A DNA stretch of 64,000 bases. Source: Tetradesmus obliquus (lineage: Eukaryota > Chlorophyta > Chlorophyceae > Sphaeropleales > Scenedesmaceae). Positions 26,138-39,354 of the stretch are shown one piece after another. Below the pieces are notes generated by a model, which worked only from the letters and a program-made list of their open reading frames with translations, was not told where the DNA came from and made no database searches. Where the stretch lies: assembly GCA_030272155.1 (NCBI GenBank), contig CP126205.1, forward strand, positions 3,336,501 to 3,400,500. Direction: 5' to 3'. The stretch's first letter is position 1, and the number at the start of each line of letters is the position of its first letter. The translations under genes and the position numbers were made by a program.

Positions 26138-26544
26138 CTAAGCCTCCTCGCCCCTGCCGCCGCCGCCGCCGCTGCTGTACCCGCCCCTCCCCGCAGCTGA
26201 ACCCCCGTCGCCGCCGCCACCCTCCAGCAGCTGCCGCACGCGCTGCTGCCGGCTGACCCTACCCTCGTTAATCGCCGGCCGGAACGTGCACTCCCTCAGC
26301 TCCGCCTGACTCGCACTCGCCTCTGCATGGCTGCGCCGCAGCTGTGCAGATGCTTCCCTTGAGCCGCTGCCACCCAGCTTGAACGGCTCCGGCACTGTGA
26401 AAGGTGGCCGGTGTGGGTTTGTGGTGGTGGGAAGTTGCGTCATGAAGACCTTGGCTTCCACGGCGGCTTTCTGTTGGGCTTGGCGCTTGGCCATCTCCTT
26501 GAGCTCCATGAAGCGGCCCAGACCACGCACCAGCACAGGTCCCT

Positions 26545-26590
<46 letters not shown>

Positions 26591-29500
26591 GACGTCAAAA
26601 ATTGTTTTGTTGGGCTTGGTGCTTGCCCATCGACTTGAGCTCCATAAAGTGGCCCAGACCGCGCACCAGCACAGGGCCCTGCAGCAGCAGCAGCAGCAGC
26701 ATTGAGGATGGCAGGGACGAGGCTGGTCCCAGTCGTGAGGGTGGTGGTGAGTGATACCTGGTGGGACGAAGAAATTGGGATGCCAGCTCTGTGAGCACAG
26801 GCACAGCCACTGCTGTATACACCTGCTCAGTCGGCCCAACCCCGCTGTACATGTACAGCTGCACCAGCCTCACCGTCTGCTTGGGCACGTCCCGCGTGAT
26901 CTCTGGCGTGAAGGTGCAGGCCTTGAGCTCCTGGTACTGCTTGAAGCTCAGCGCCGCCTCAGCCTTGCCCTCCTTGGCGCGCGCAGCGCTGTGCAGCCGC
27001 TCCACCACCGCGTCCACCTCCTGCAGGCGCCACAGCATGCACAGCTGTGTGAGTTTGTCTGTTTAGATGGCGCGCGTTGTATGTTACAGACAGTTGGACG
27101 GCAGCAGGAACCGCTGTGTGCAGCCGCTCCACCACCACGTCCACCTCCTGCAAGCGCAGTGCATTATCATTTGATGGCATGAGTGCTTTTGCAGTGGCGC
27201 ATTGTATATATGTGACTGGTGAATGGCACTCGGCACTGGTGTGCAGCCGCTCCACCACGGCGTCCACCTCCTGCAAGCACAGGTGCATGAGCATTTGGAT
27301 GGTTTGAATGAGTTTTCAGTGGCGCATGTTGTTCAAACGTGACTGATAAGTGGTACCGTGCACTGTTGTGCAGCCGCTCCATCACGGCATCCACCTCCTG
27401 CAGGTGGCACAGCATGCAGCAGTTGATAAGCGTGTTTGATTATGGCGGTGCATGTTGTAGATAGGTTGGACGGCATCAGGAAGTGTTGTGTGCAGCCGCT
27501 GCATTCACCGCTCCACCTTCTGCAAGCACGCGCCAGCAAGCATGATTGTTTCGAGTGCGCTGCGGTTGCGCATGTTGTTTGAGCGTAATATTGGTAACAG
27601 GCACTGTTGTGTAGCCGCTCCACCACTAGTCGGCCTCCTGCAAGCGCAGGCGTGCCAACGCTTGCTTGTATGCTGTCAGTTTGATGTGGTGCTGCTGAGG
27701 GGTGCTACAGAATGAGACAGCGCTATCGCTGTTTTGTAGCCCTGATGGCTTGCGTGTGTAGGCAAGTGCTTGTGTAACAAACAATTCACCACAAGTGGCA
27801 GTCATGACTGGGCCAGCATAAACACATGTCAGCCACACAAGAGTGCAGCTCACCGATGAAGACAGGCTGAGCTTGGCCTCTGGCGGCGAAGCCTGCACAA
27901 TGCCTGGCTTGGCAAGGTTGGGCGCAAACGTGCACTGCTGCTGCCGCTGGCTCTCCACCGCCTGCGCTATGGCGCAGCGCCTGGCTGCGCCCTTGCTGTT
28001 CTCGTACAGCTCATGCAGTGGCGTGGGCTGCAGGCAGGAAACAGATGGCGGCAGGCACGTGTAGGGAACCGATTGCCACAACATGCGTAGCAGGCAGGGA
28101 AGGTGACGGCAGGCACAGGCAGCCAAATCAATGCCAGGACATGCTGATGTGTAGCCAGACATGTGTGGCTCCATCTAGGCGATGTGCTGGGTGCTGCAGC
28201 GCCAGCTGGCATTGCCCTATGCACAGCTGCACTGCTACAAGTAACTCAAAACCACCGTCACTAGCTAGCTGGCCAGCTGGCGCGCGCGTGCCCAGCATCA
28301 CAAGCTGTTGTGATGACCACCAAGCCTCAAACTCAGCCAGCCCAGCGCAATGGCTTGTATGCTGGCTGCTGTCACCCGGCTTGCTCACGGCTGCTAAGCT
28401 TGTCACATTGCCCAAGACACAACCCAGACCATACGCTGGCAGTGTGAGGTGCACAGCTGAGCCATCACTGAGTGCCTGCCCAGCCAGCAGAGACTGTAAC
28501 ACAACCATATCAGCATATGTACCACATGCTGCTCACCTTCACCATGCGCTGGCTACGCGGGTTGATCTCCGGCCTGAACGTGCACTCCGCGTTGTGCACT
28601 TGCTCAGCCAGCACAGAACGCGCCGCCTCCTGTGTACGCTTGTCCTGGTAGGCCAGGCGCTCAATGCGGTCCAGGAAGCAGGAACCATCCAGGCTGCCGC
28701 TGCTGCGGCTGCAGGGCAGGCAGGCGGTACAGCAGCACACACATACAGCTGTGTGTTGGGTGGCAGGGGTTTGGAGCAACAAACTAATGCCTCTTTTCAA
28801 CAGGTGAATGCAGCAGGCATATAGCCTACGGCACATCAAGCATCAGCATCCAGCCCAGGCATCCTGTGCATCATGTCACCCGAGCATCACAAGCATACAC
28901 GAGTCTAGGCAACCTGTGCACGTGCATGCAGCAGCAGCGCCGCACTCGAACTCACCCAAAGTCGCACACGCTGTGTGCCGGGCTGAAGCTGCAGTGCTGG
29001 TCCTCCACCGCCAGCTGCAGCAGCTGCCGCTTCTCGCGCGCCAGCCGCTCAAAGTACTGCTGCCGCTCCAGAAAGCCCGCCGGGATCTCGCCGGCCTGCT
29101 GCAGCAGCGCCTTGCTGCTGGCGTTGATGCGCGGCGTGAAGGTGCACTGCGCCTGCGCAGCCGCCAGATCAGCCTCGGACCTGACAGCAGATGATGATGT
29201 GACAAATGGAAGCAGCCGGGAGGCATCAGGCAGCGTCAGCAGCACACAATCCCTGAGAGGCGCCTACTGGCTTGACGCATGTGTGGCGTGATGCGCGGCG
29301 TGAAGGTGCACTGCACCTGAGCAGCCGCCAGATCAGCCTCCGACCTGACAGCAGATACAAACAAACCGGGCGACGTCAAGCAGCGTCAGCAGGACACAAG
29401 AGAGGCAACTGCTAAGTCGATGCAGGTGCCAGCAGCAAGAGCATACTGACAGGCTGAAGGATGTGGCTGCCTGGATGTGCTGGCGCGCCAAACACATAGC

Positions 29501-32385
29501 TCTGCTTGCACATACATAACCGCCTCTCACTTGCAGTCTGCAGCACACCACCTGCTGTAGACAAGAGCAAGATACATCATGGCACTGCAACTGACCAGGT
29601 CGCACCTGCTGCGCCGAACGCTGCGTCCCCTGCTGCTGTCTCTCTGCCTCTCTCTATCCCGCCGGTGCTGGCCACCCTCTTCATCATCCTCATCTCCGCC
29701 ACCGCCACCAAAGCCTCCGGCCCCGCCGCTGCTACCATACTCGCCAAGCCCACCCCTGCTGCCTTCACCCCTGCTGCCTTCACCCCTGCCCCTGCCTCTG
29801 CTGCTTGCCCGCAGCGCCAGCACGCTGCTGCGCGGGTTGATGCGCGGCGTGAAGGGCGCCGCGTCGCTGCTCTCGCGCTCCACCTGCATCTGCAGCGCTG
29901 CCAGCTTCTCATTCTTGCTGCGCAGCACCTCCCCTAGCCGCTCATGGATGGGCACATACTCGTACGCTGCCAGGTAGCGGCTCTGCGCTGCTGCGTTGGT
30001 CTGTGGCTTGAAGGTGCAGCCCTGCAGGTGTAACAGGGAGCATGCATCAGCATCCGAAGGCATCGACCTGAGGCCATAGTGACACATAGTGTAGGCAGTC
30101 TGAAGCTGGTCAAGCAGTTGGTAGCAACATGCTTAAGTCAACTCTAACATTGCTCATGAGGCTACACTTGGTGCTGCTAGCACATCTGCATCTGCCGCCG
30201 TTGTGCTGCAGGTGAAAGGCCACCTGCTCGCTGCATGATTCTGCTTAGCAGACATCGCTCATGTGTGTTAGCCTCCTGTGATACAGGCATCGCCACCACA
30301 GCCGCCAGCCGCCAACCACACTCACTTGAGTGCTGCTGGCCTGTGCTTCCGCTGCTTTGCGCTCCAGCTTGGCCTGCCGTTCCCGCGCTGTGTGGTACAG
30401 CCGCTCAGCCACAGGCAAGCCCTGGTGGGCTGCTGCATGCTGCGGGCCTCTGCCAGTCTTGGGCTGGAAGGAGCACTGCTGCAGCACCTCCTGCTCTGCT
30501 GACTGCTTCAGCTGCAGGCATGAGATAAACAGACATAGCCAGCAATGAGCACGGCACAAGCAGCCGGAGCAACCTCAATCAAAGCATGGCTGAAGTTTGT
30601 GAGTATTACGGGGTGATCCTGATGCATGATGTTACAACAGGAACGTGGCACATCACATTCAACTCAAGCTGCTGCCTCAGCATGCATGAGCATTGCGCAC
30701 TGTCAATAGCTGGCAAATTGAACCGCCACACCATGGCGCAGCACGTCCCCTAGAGCATTGCAACTCACCCGCTCATACTTCTGCCGGTCCATCACCCTGG
30801 GTTGCGCCAGCTGCTGTATGCGCTCATCAGCAGAGGCTGGGTAGCCAGGCGGCAGCTGTGCAGCAGGCCGCTGCCTGCCTGGCGTTAGCTGCCTGCCTTG
30901 CTGCTGCTGCTGGCGCTGCTGCTGCTGCTCCAGCAGCTGCTGCCGCCTCTGCAGATGCTGCGACTGCCGCTGCTGTGCAGCAGACTGCTGCTGTCGCTGC
31001 TGCTGAGATTGCTGCTGGTGTCGATGCTGTTGCTGCTGCTGCCGTTGCTGCTGTAGCTGCTGCATGTGTTGCTGAGCATCCTGCTGCTGCGGCAGCCGCT
31101 GCCAGGGCTGCTCTCGCTCTCGTAAGCTCAGGCTTTGGCCTGTGGATGCAGGCAGCAGCGGTTGGACACAGAGTGTGAGTACTTCAGCCTTTCGTGGTTG
31201 TTTGGCATCACCCAGCAGTTGCCGTGCTGTGCGACACTGAGGTTGCTGCTGCTTGCAGGCCAGTGCACAAACTACCTTGCACAGCATGCAACATGTGCAT
31301 CACCTCATGGTCTTTCAAGGCGGCAACTTCAGCAAACGTATGCGTGTACTAGTGCACCCACTCACCAAACATTTGATAGGGTGGTGAGTCGCGAGATGCA
31401 TCCTCAAGATGCACATCCTCGTCATCATAGCTGTATAGGTCATCCTCCTCATCACATGCGTGCTGCTGCTGGTATGGGTGCTCCTCGTATGACTGTTCCA
31501 GAGAAGCCGCAGGCGCTGCCTCCCACAGCTGGCTGACATCCATAGGCCCTGCCAGCACAGAGGCAAGGCCCTGCTGCTGCTGCTGCTGCTGCTGCTGGGG
31601 CTGCTGTGCCTGTTGTGAACCAGGTGCTGAGTGCCGCTGCTGCAGGTGCTGCATGCCTCGCAGCTGCTGCTGCTGCTGATAGGAGGCATTATATTCGTCC
31701 TCTTGTTGCTTCTCGCCAGCATACTGGTACAATTGGCGGTCTAGCGATGCTGCCACATCACTCCTGGCGGTGTAGCTGACTGGGTCAGCCCGGCTGTGTA
31801 TGTGTGCACCGCGTGATACTGCACCACTGCTGCCTGCCGCTCCGGAGTACTGATGCAGTGGCGATGGCGACTGCGGCTGTTGTGGTGCATATGAGGAGCG
31901 CAGCGGCGCTTTGCCGGATGCAAGGCTGCATGTGGAGCCTGGTGACAGCAGCTCATCCAAAGACGGCTGCTTCAGCAGGTCCCCACCTGCAGTTGCTGCT
32001 GCATGCTGTGAATCTAAATGGCTGCCACCTGCAGTGCATGAACATTCGTCCATGTTATGTTCAGCGTATGGTTGCTCAATACAGTCCGGCTTCAACTTTG
32101 TAGGACGGCCTTGGTGTGCCACTGTGCAAGTGGACAGTCCAGATGGTCAAATATCAAAAGGCTGACTTGGCAAAGCGATAGCTCACCATAGTGTTGTTCG
32201 TGTTGCTGCCTTGCTGCTGCACGTTGCCGAATGAGCTCTTGTACGCGCGCTGCCCTGTCCTGCTGAGCAGGACCCTCATCAGATATGCTGCAGCCACTTC
32301 TGCTGCGTCTTTCTGACAGCAGCTTAGCTATGATTTGGCTTCGTTGGTCTTCTGTCAGATTCTGAGATGGAGACACTGATGGCAT
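26138..32385 (-). CDS. Coiled-coil protein with nine C-[ST]-F-x-P-like motifs
   Basis: Ten exons on the minus strand join in frame to about 1016 aa: 32385-32187, 32121-31366, 31139-30769, 30511-30326, 30021-29606, 29180-28956, 28708-28537, 28027-27854, 27020-26874, 26542-26138. The N-terminal third is acidic and Gln-rich. From exon 4 on, nearly every exon carries one or two copies of a short motif: CSFQPKT, CTFKPQTN, PFTPRINP, CTFTPRIN, CSFSPAH, CTFRPEIN, CTFAPNL, CTFTPEIT and CTFRPAIN. These alternate with charged helices predicted as coiled coil (for example RLYHTARERQAKLERKAAE). Proteins with repeated T-F-x-P-x-I-N motifs are common in ciliated protists and often found in cilia or basal bodies, so a cytoskeletal role is plausible; this is inference. 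Partial copies flank exons 6, 9 and 10. Confidence 0.85.
26546..26590 (-). repeat. (CTG)n run at the 3' splice site of exon 10
   Basis: About 15 CAG units on the plus strand (CTG in the gene's sense) end directly at the acceptor of exon 10 (26542). Confidence 0.9.
26596..26681 (-). repeat. 5' echo of exon 10 of the C-[ST]-F-x-P gene
   Basis: A copy of the acceptor and first about 80 bp of exon 10 (GPVLVRGLGHFMELK) lies in the upstream intron, separated from the true exon by the CTG run. It diverges at KSMGKHQAQQ and then hits a stop. Confidence 0.9.
27100..27645 (-). repeat. Five-copy array of the 5' end of exon 9 (period about 120 bp)
   Basis: The acceptor and first about 40 bp of exon 9 (EVDAVVERLH coding sequence) recur near 27151, 27271, 27401, 27523 and 27640 (minus-strand starts), upstream of the true exon at 27020. 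Each copy carries about 75 bp of shared intron sequence. The outer copies are more degenerate, for example GAAGGTGGAGCGG and GAGGCCGACTAGTGG. Confidence 0.88.
29283..29347 (-). repeat. 5' echo of exon 6 of the C-[ST]-F-x-P gene
   Basis: It repeats the CTGTCAG acceptor and coding sequence SEADLAAAQVQCTFTPRI, then stops matching. The true exon starts at 29180. Confidence 0.9.
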
Positions 32386-33032
32386 TGTGTCAGCTGCTCT
32401 ACAAGCAGGCTAAAGACTTCAGCACTGCATCTGGTCTGAGCTGTTGTGCTGCTGTCTTTGCACACGGCTGATGCAGCCAGACCACACCGCCGTTCAAAGT
32501 AACATCACATATACCACGAAACTAGTATTCCTATAGGTTTATGCTGGCATGCTTCGGTTTTCTTGTTCAACAATTGCTCCAGCAGTCTGTCCCTCGCCGC
32601 CCTGGCATCGATGCGAACTTGCAATACCGGTAGTTGTGCTTAGCTTGCGTTCAAAATCGTTGCCAACACATAAGGGAACACCACGACAGATGACTTTCAA
32701 AGTGTAACAGCGTCCTATGTCATGTGCGCTGCAGTTCTTCCCAGCTCAACTACGATCTCATTGCGCCGTTTGATGCATGTACGTATGCAGTTTTCCAGAA
32801 CCGACCTGCAACTTCTGCCAGCAGCACCTTGCACCCCTGCCTCTTCTGTGTTGCTGTCCTATTTTGCCAGCCAAAGGATCCCGGTTCATGCCCGTAGCCG
32901 TACAAAAGCATCAACAGTGACTGACTAGTTGAGGCTGTCTCATTCAGCAGTACAGGTGCAGCTGCGCTGCATCCTGGTAATCTTGCCCTACCCCTGCTGC
33001 CGTTCTGCCAGCAGTGGCATTGCTGCTGAATC
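32386..33032. promoter_or_regulatory. Divergent intergenic region, 647 bp
   Basis: It lies between the ATGs of the C-[ST]-F-x-P gene (minus) and the Gln-rich gene (plus). No clear core promoter element was recognised and no gene is visible. Confidence 0.5.
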
Positions 33033-34850
33033 ATGTGGCAGCCAGGCGCAACACAGCTGTCAGGAGCTCCTGGCACGATGCCCATCACTATAGCTATCAC
33101 TGAGCTACAGCGGCCGCCAGTGCCATCGGTGCTTTCAGTACAGGACCGCCAGGTGAGCGAGCCTGGGCGGATTTGGCTAAGCTTGCAGTGCTGCTGGCCG
33201 AAGCAAGCATGCCAGTGCATGCATGGTGCAGCATCTGCTTAATGAAGGGTATCTTGCATGCTGCGTACATTTGAAATCAACATGTGTGCACGTGTTGGCG
33301 GCAAGGTGGCCAACTGTGCATAGCGATCATGTGTCAGCAGCCAGAATCACATAGCACTGTTTCATTTTCCGGAGGACACGCTCAGCGACGCGTCTGGCTT
33401 GTCATCTCTATGGCTGTCATTTGGTTCGCTGACAGCATTTCTGCTGGCTGACAGCACAATCTGCTTGCTGCTGATGTTCTGTGCTGCAGGTGTATGTGGA
33501 TAACATAGATGCACCACCTCCAGGGTAGGCAACTCGCCTTGACACATGCCTGCTGCGATGTTGGTGGCAGCAACAGCAGCAATACGTAGAGCAGCTCCGT
33601 GTAACAACCAATTTAGTGAATAGCAGCAGCAGCAGCAGGTGAACATGCTGCATACACAGTGCTGACAATCCACAGCAATGGGGCAGCAGTGGCAAGTGTG
33701 TTGCGTGTGCGGTCATGATCATCAAGCTGCCTCCTGCTGCTGGTCTTGTGCTGCTGCTTCAACTCCGCAAGTATGTGCTGACGCTGTGTGTGCGGTTGTA
33801 CTCATAACACTGCCGCCTATATTGTGTGTTTGCGTGTGTGTGCAGGTATGTGCTGACGCGTCGCTGGATGCGCAACGACCCTGATGTTGACGTTGAGCAC
33901 CTGCCTGGCACTGTGAGTGGCCCGTGACACAGCAGAACAGCCCCGCATTTTGGCACCCCCTAGCAGATGCTGAGCCTTGCCCACATCACATTCCTGCAAG
34001 CCACATTTGCGCCAGGATTTCTGCCGCTGCAGCAATCGACTCCCCTGTCACTGCATATCAGCGTCACTTTTTAAACCCTCCCCCTGTGTTACACCTTGTG
34101 CGCCGCCCGAGACACTGCATGTTGCTGCCACTGTCTCCTTCCTGTGCCCCGCAGCACAATGCGCTGGTGCTGCCGCGCCCGCTGCCGCATGACGACAACA
34201 TCAATGACGACCCGCCAGCCTTTCCTGACGACTCAGAGCACTACGACCCTGAGGTGAGAGCCTTATGCCACAAGGCTTTGTATCAAAAGCTGAACAGGCG
34301 CTGCCAAACCATGCATGCAAGGACCAGGGAGGTTGCCTGCCGCAGCGGCTGCTTGCTAGCATTACTGTTGCATTGATGCAGCATCATGAGTGTATCTGCA
34401 CAAGCATGCTGCGTTGGGTGTTGCTGCTGCTGGTGGTCTTACTGCTGCTGCTGCTGCTGCTGCTGTGTATTCGTCACAGGAAGCTGTCAAGTCTCTGAAG
34501 CAGCACTGGGTGAACGTGCGGCAGCATGACACAGCACAGCGCATGCAGCGCGTGGCGCGCTACGCAGAGCGCCTGAAAGCAGTCACAACGCCTGGCCTCG
34601 CACCAGCAGCAGTGAACATGGTTGTGACACAGGCCCTGCTGGCGCAGCATCAGCAGCAGCAGGCATCGCAGGGCTTCTCTAGCCTGCAGGCAGCGTTGAT
34701 GCTGCAGCAGCAGCAACAGCAGCAGCACCAGCAGCAGCAGCAGCAACAACAGCAGCAGCACCAGCACATGCCAATGGCCGTGCCTGCAGTGTCTGCTGCC
34801 CTGCAGTCAACTGCAAATGGCCAAGTGCTGCTGCAACCAGGACTCGCAGC

Positions 34851-34893
<43 letters not shown>

Positions 34894-35097
34894 GAGCCGG
34901 GGCAAGAAGGACAGCATCCTGGCATGCAGCAGCAGGAGCAGCATCAAGCAGCAATTAATGATACGCAGATGCAAGATGTGGAGCAGCAGCATGCGCCAGG
35001 TGCTGTTCTGGAACAGCCGCAGGAGCAAGAAGTCAAGCAAGAGCAGCAAGCGCAGCAGCAGCAGCAGGACCCTATTGGTGATCCAACAGAGGCCTGA
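33033..35097 (+). CDS. Gln-rich protein of unknown function, possibly nuclear
   Basis: Five exons join in frame to 312 aa: 33033-33152, 33490-33524, 33846-33912, 34155-34253, 34480-35097. The N-terminal 150 residues are non-repetitive: RPPVPSVLSVQDRQ, VYVDNIDAPPPG, YVLTRRWMRNDPDVDVEHLP, an acidic stretch DDNINDDPPAFPDDSEHYDP, and then VKSLKQHWVNVRQHDTAQRM. The remainder is dominated by Gln (several CAG runs, the longest around 34851-34892). I do not recognise the family. The combination of a short conserved N-terminal region and a Gln-rich tail resembles transcription co-regulators, but that is only compositional. A short copy of the start of exon 3 occurs at about 33768-33785 in the preceding intron. 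TGTAA follows the stop by 32 bp. Confidence 0.8.
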
Positions 35098-35128
35098 CAG
35101 AGTAGGGCCTGTGCATGTACATTGTCTA

Positions 35129-35133
35129 TGTAA
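35129..35133 (+). terminator. TGTAA poly(A) signal candidate
   Basis: TGTAA begins 32 bp after the stop of the Gln-rich gene. Confidence 0.65.
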
Positions 35134-36433
35134 TGTTGCAGCATTGCAGCAGGCACTCAGGTCCCCCATAGCCCACATGTGTATGCAAGTTATGTGTACA
35201 ATTGCTGCCACACCTTGAGCCTGTGCCAGCCTGCACTGTTTGTTGATTAGCAGCTGCGTATGGCGCCAGCTGCCTTGCCGAGCGCAACAACGATGCTGCT
35301 ATGTCTTACGCCCACATCACATGTTGACATGGATTGCGTTCTATTGCATGTGAGCTGTCTGGCGAGCACGTACTGGCAGCCCTGGTGATTCATACACATT
35401 TGACTGCTGCAATGCCCAGCTGGGGCCGTGCTCCTTTGGCTGCTGGGCCATGTGTATCCAAGTCAGACATTGGTGTGTCATGCATAGGTGTCTGCTGCTC
35501 GCCCTTCCCTTGCATGTTTTTGCCCACTATCCAGCGAGCCAGGTGTTGCAGCGCCAGCGTCCATTGTTGTTCTGTTGCTGTGATTGAAATGATCTTGAAT
35601 GAGATCTGTCGTGTGCAGTGCTGCGTCAAATGGCGCTGCGGCGCCAGCCGGTTCTGCATTGATCTTGATCAAAACAGTCCATGTCCAATGAGCCTGCCAG
35701 TGGCATTGCATCACAAACGCACGAGGCCAGCCATGTATGCATGTATGTAGACTTCATTCAGCAGATGTTGTATTCTTCCATGCTGCCTCTGACATGTAAT
35801 AGCCTAAAATGGCGAACAATAACATGCTAGTTGCTTGCACTAGTGCAGTCTTTGCTGTGCCTGTGGCTGTGGAAAGTCTTGCTGTGCCTGTGACTTCCTG
35901 CAGCCTGGCAGTCAACAAAAAGTCAAAGTATGGAACGCCTTAGGTCGACCACCGGCCAGTAAAGTCACAAACCAACCACTCATTATCTTTCTTGACAGAC
36001 TGCAACCATATTATACGCCGTTGGAGCGTACACAAGTGTGCCCCAGCAGAGGATGAGTCATGCAATAGTGACATGACAGCTTTTTCATCTGTGTCCTCGT
36101 GAGTGCCTTCCATTGCTTCAACTCCGCTGACTAGATTCTAATTACAGCGTGATAACATCTTGTGGAGCACGTTACATACCTTGAGGTCTCGCTGGTCTCG
36201 CTGCAGACGGAGCAAAGACAAACAGTGCTACCACGGTCTTGCGGTCAACGTTCAGCGATACACTTGGGGAAAAAACACATCACCTTTCCTTGACAAAGAC
36301 AGCTGCAAAGTAGGGCCTGAGACTCCCCACCGAGGGACGCTTGGAGGTCGAGGAACAGCAGGTCTATGTTGGTGCACCACTAGGGCGCTATACTAAATTT
36401 GAGGGCGAGCTACATCGTATCTTCAGCTGCGCC
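35134..36433. other. Intergenic stretch
   Basis: No gene, RNA or repeat array is supported between the Gln-rich gene and the methyltransferase gene. The right part must contain the promoter of the gene at 36434. Confidence 0.5.
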
Positions 36434-39208
36434 ATGCCCGCGGTCAGCAGCTCCTCACAGCACTCCAGCCCACCAGGGGTGAACAGCTGTGTCCTGCAGG
36501 CTGACTGCCTACTTGCAGCATGCCGATTAATGCGTGCTCTTTAGGCATGCCTGACCTCGAATGGTCGTCCTTTAGTTTCAGTTGCTGTTTCTCTCTTTCT
36601 GACTGGCCAGTGTGCTGCTGCTGTGGGCGCTGCTGTGTGTTGCAACAGTATGGCGAAGCAGCTTACTGGGACCAGCGCTATCAGCGGGAGCCCACCTGCT
36701 TTGACTGGTGCGTGGCTGAGCAGGTCTTCACAGCCACAGCAGCACAGCTGTGCAGGCTGGCTGCTGCAGTGATGGTTGTCTGGCGCCACGCAGCCAGGTC
36801 GCCAGCAATGGCAAGATTGGGCACCTTGCAGAAAATCTGTTGCTGTACTGCTTTTATACACAGCACTTCAATTATATCAACAGCATCTCCTTCTGTTCAG
36901 CGCTGCCGCTAGGCCACAGTGTACAGCTGCTTGCACAGAGCGCATGTTGTTCAGCAACGCTGATGCACGTTGGTTGTCGTGCTGCCTGTTGTGGCTCCCA
37001 GGTATCAAGGCTTCAGCGGCTTGGAGCCAGTGCTGAAGCAGCACGTTCCCACCACTTCCAACATCCTGCATGTGAGCATGGACTGCAGTAGCAACAGCAG
37101 CAGCAGCAGCAGCAGCCAGCAGTACTGTGCTGCCAGGTGGTGCAGTCAAGTGGGCTTGCAGCAGCTGTGGCGGCAGCATAGCAGTGCTTATTGGGCAGCA
37201 GCAGCAGCAGCAAGGGCATGAGCAAGAGTGCAGATCACGCAGACCGGACAAAGCAGTTTGATGCTGCCGGGGAATGCAGCCAAAGTAGGCTTGCAGGATT
37301 GTCAGATTTGGCACTGAAGGAGACTCCATTCTCAATCAGGGGGGCATATCAGGCATGTGCGTGCGCACCCTGACAGTCCTGCACACATCACAGCACGGCA
37401 ACAGTAGCCCCAACCTCAGCAACAGGTCAAGCATTCATGCCTGCCTGCAACAGCGTGTTCAGTTTGTGTCACGTGCGTGCTTATTGCTTGCAGGTGGGTG
37501 CTGGCACGTCACAGCTGCAGGCTGACATGGTGCAGCGGGGAGGCTACCAGAGCATCCTCAACACAGACATCTCCAGCGTGGTGGTGCAGCACATGCAAGA
37601 GCTGCACAAGAGCATACCGCAGCTGCAGTACCGCGTTGGCGACGCCAGGTGCGCCCAGGGGCAGTGCGGCTCTCTTCCTGTTCATCATCAAGTCGCTGTG
37701 TTTAAGTACGCTCACCCGCATGTGTATGCGCGTCTCCTGTGTCTGCTGTCTGTGCGAAGTGTCTCTTGTGTTTGTGTGTTTGAGTGTTTGAAGCTCAAGT
37801 TGTCGTGCATGGCTCGTGCATTCTCTCTCTTACCGAGTCGCAGTCAATGCAGTTGGTCAGCAAATATGCCCAGCAGCCCTAACAACTGGTGCTGAACCAT
37901 TGCAACCTTTTTCATGCTTGCAGGAGCATGCCTGAGTTCAAGAACGGCGCCTTTGATGCAGTAATAGACAAGGGCACATTGGACGCAGTGCTGTGCGGAG
38001 AGCATGCCGGCGACAACGCAACATCCATGCTGGACGAGTGCAGCAGGTGAGCCATGTGTGTAGGCACGCCCGAGCAGTAGCACACGAAGGCGGCCCGGCA
38101 TGAATGAATGAATGATTGAGCTACGCGTGGTGTGTTCACACTCAACACCCGCGTAAGGGGACGTGTGTGGAGATGAGGATACCTCATGCCCCTCCACACC
38201 GCCTACCATCCCTACCGCACCCGAGGGTCTGGTAGTGTACCTACGGCCCGGCATAAACCAGCAGGGCTTGGTTTCAACTGATGCTCCTGCTCATGTGGTG
38301 CTCTGGCGTGTATTGACAGCCTATGTGTTTTGTCAATGTACTGTCGTGTATCTCAGCCGTGATGGGTGCCTGTAGCATGAGCAGCCGCTGCCTCATGCAC
38401 ACACACCAGGCCGCATCCAGCAGTTTTCCTCAACTGCCGCCGTTGCGGTGTCTGCAATGCGCCCGCAGAGTTCTGCGCCCTGGCGGCGTGCTGATGGTGG
38501 TAACGTACGGCGAGCCGTGCTCGCGGCTGCCGCTGCTGCTGCAGCCGTGCTACGGCTGGCATGTGGAGCTGTACGTGATGGGCAGCCAGCTGCAGCAGCA
38601 CCTGAAGAGCTTCCCCACGCAGCTGGCCCCCATCATCCATGGGCCCATTGATGCACACATGCTGGTGAGTGCGATTGAGCTTGTTATTGGCTTGGAGACG
38701 GGCTGTGCGCCCGTTGTGTGACACCTAAACTGTGAGCTGCAGGCCGGCAGCTGTAGGGTGGATGATGGATGATGCTGAAGCAGTGTCGTTGGGAGTGGCG
38801 CTGAAGGCTGGCTGCGTGTACATTGGTTGGCGTGGTATGTGTGCATACAGCACGCATGGACGCGCGCGCTGCAGAGTGTGGTGCAGAGTGTGGTGCCAGT
38901 GTGTGTGTGTGTGTGTGCAGCTTGCTATCAGGTGAGGTCGGGTCGTGCGGCGGCTGTTGCAGCTTCAAGGAACGGTGCGAGGCCTGTGTTGAGCGTGTAC
39001 GCACAACAGTGGTTCTGTGCAGTGCGTTCAGGCTGTGGCGGGAGCCTTCTGCAGCTGCGAGGCATGCACGCTTCTTTACTGCGGCTCAGTCACAGCAGGC
39101 AAGGCAATGCAGCTGGCAGATGCACGCATCTTGAACCATGGCATCTTGTCGCAGGTCTGCCATGCGGCGGCGTCCCTAACCCTGTTCGCGCTGTCACTGC
39201 TGCTCCTC

Positions 39209-39243
<35 letters not shown>

Positions 39244-39354
39244 CAGGAGTCATATGATGCCTTCAGTGGCCTAGATCATGCACACTTTGTGTATGTGTGC
39301 ACCAAGCATGCGCGCGGCACCAGCAGTAACGGCAGCAGCAGCACTGCAGTGTGA
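36434..39354 (+). CDS. EEF1AKMT4/METTL13-type lysine methyltransferase
   Basis: Seven exons join in frame to 251 aa: 36434-36478, 36649-36707, 37002-37071, 37494-37648, 37924-38046, 38469-38664, 39247-39354. The junction of exons 2 and 3 rebuilds YWDQRYQ...FDWYQGF, the hallmark start of this family. The SAM-binding loop is ILHVGAGTSQL, the second acidic motif is LNTDISSVVVQHM, and FDAVIDKGTLDAVLCGE is the family's signature. VLRPGGVLMVVTYG forms the later core strand. Known relatives (human EEF1AKMT4, similar length) trimethylate a lysine of elongation factor 1A; the exact substrate here is inferred. A (CTG)n run precedes the last acceptor. TGTAA lies 122 bp past the stop. No exon copies were found in its introns. 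Confidence 0.92.
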
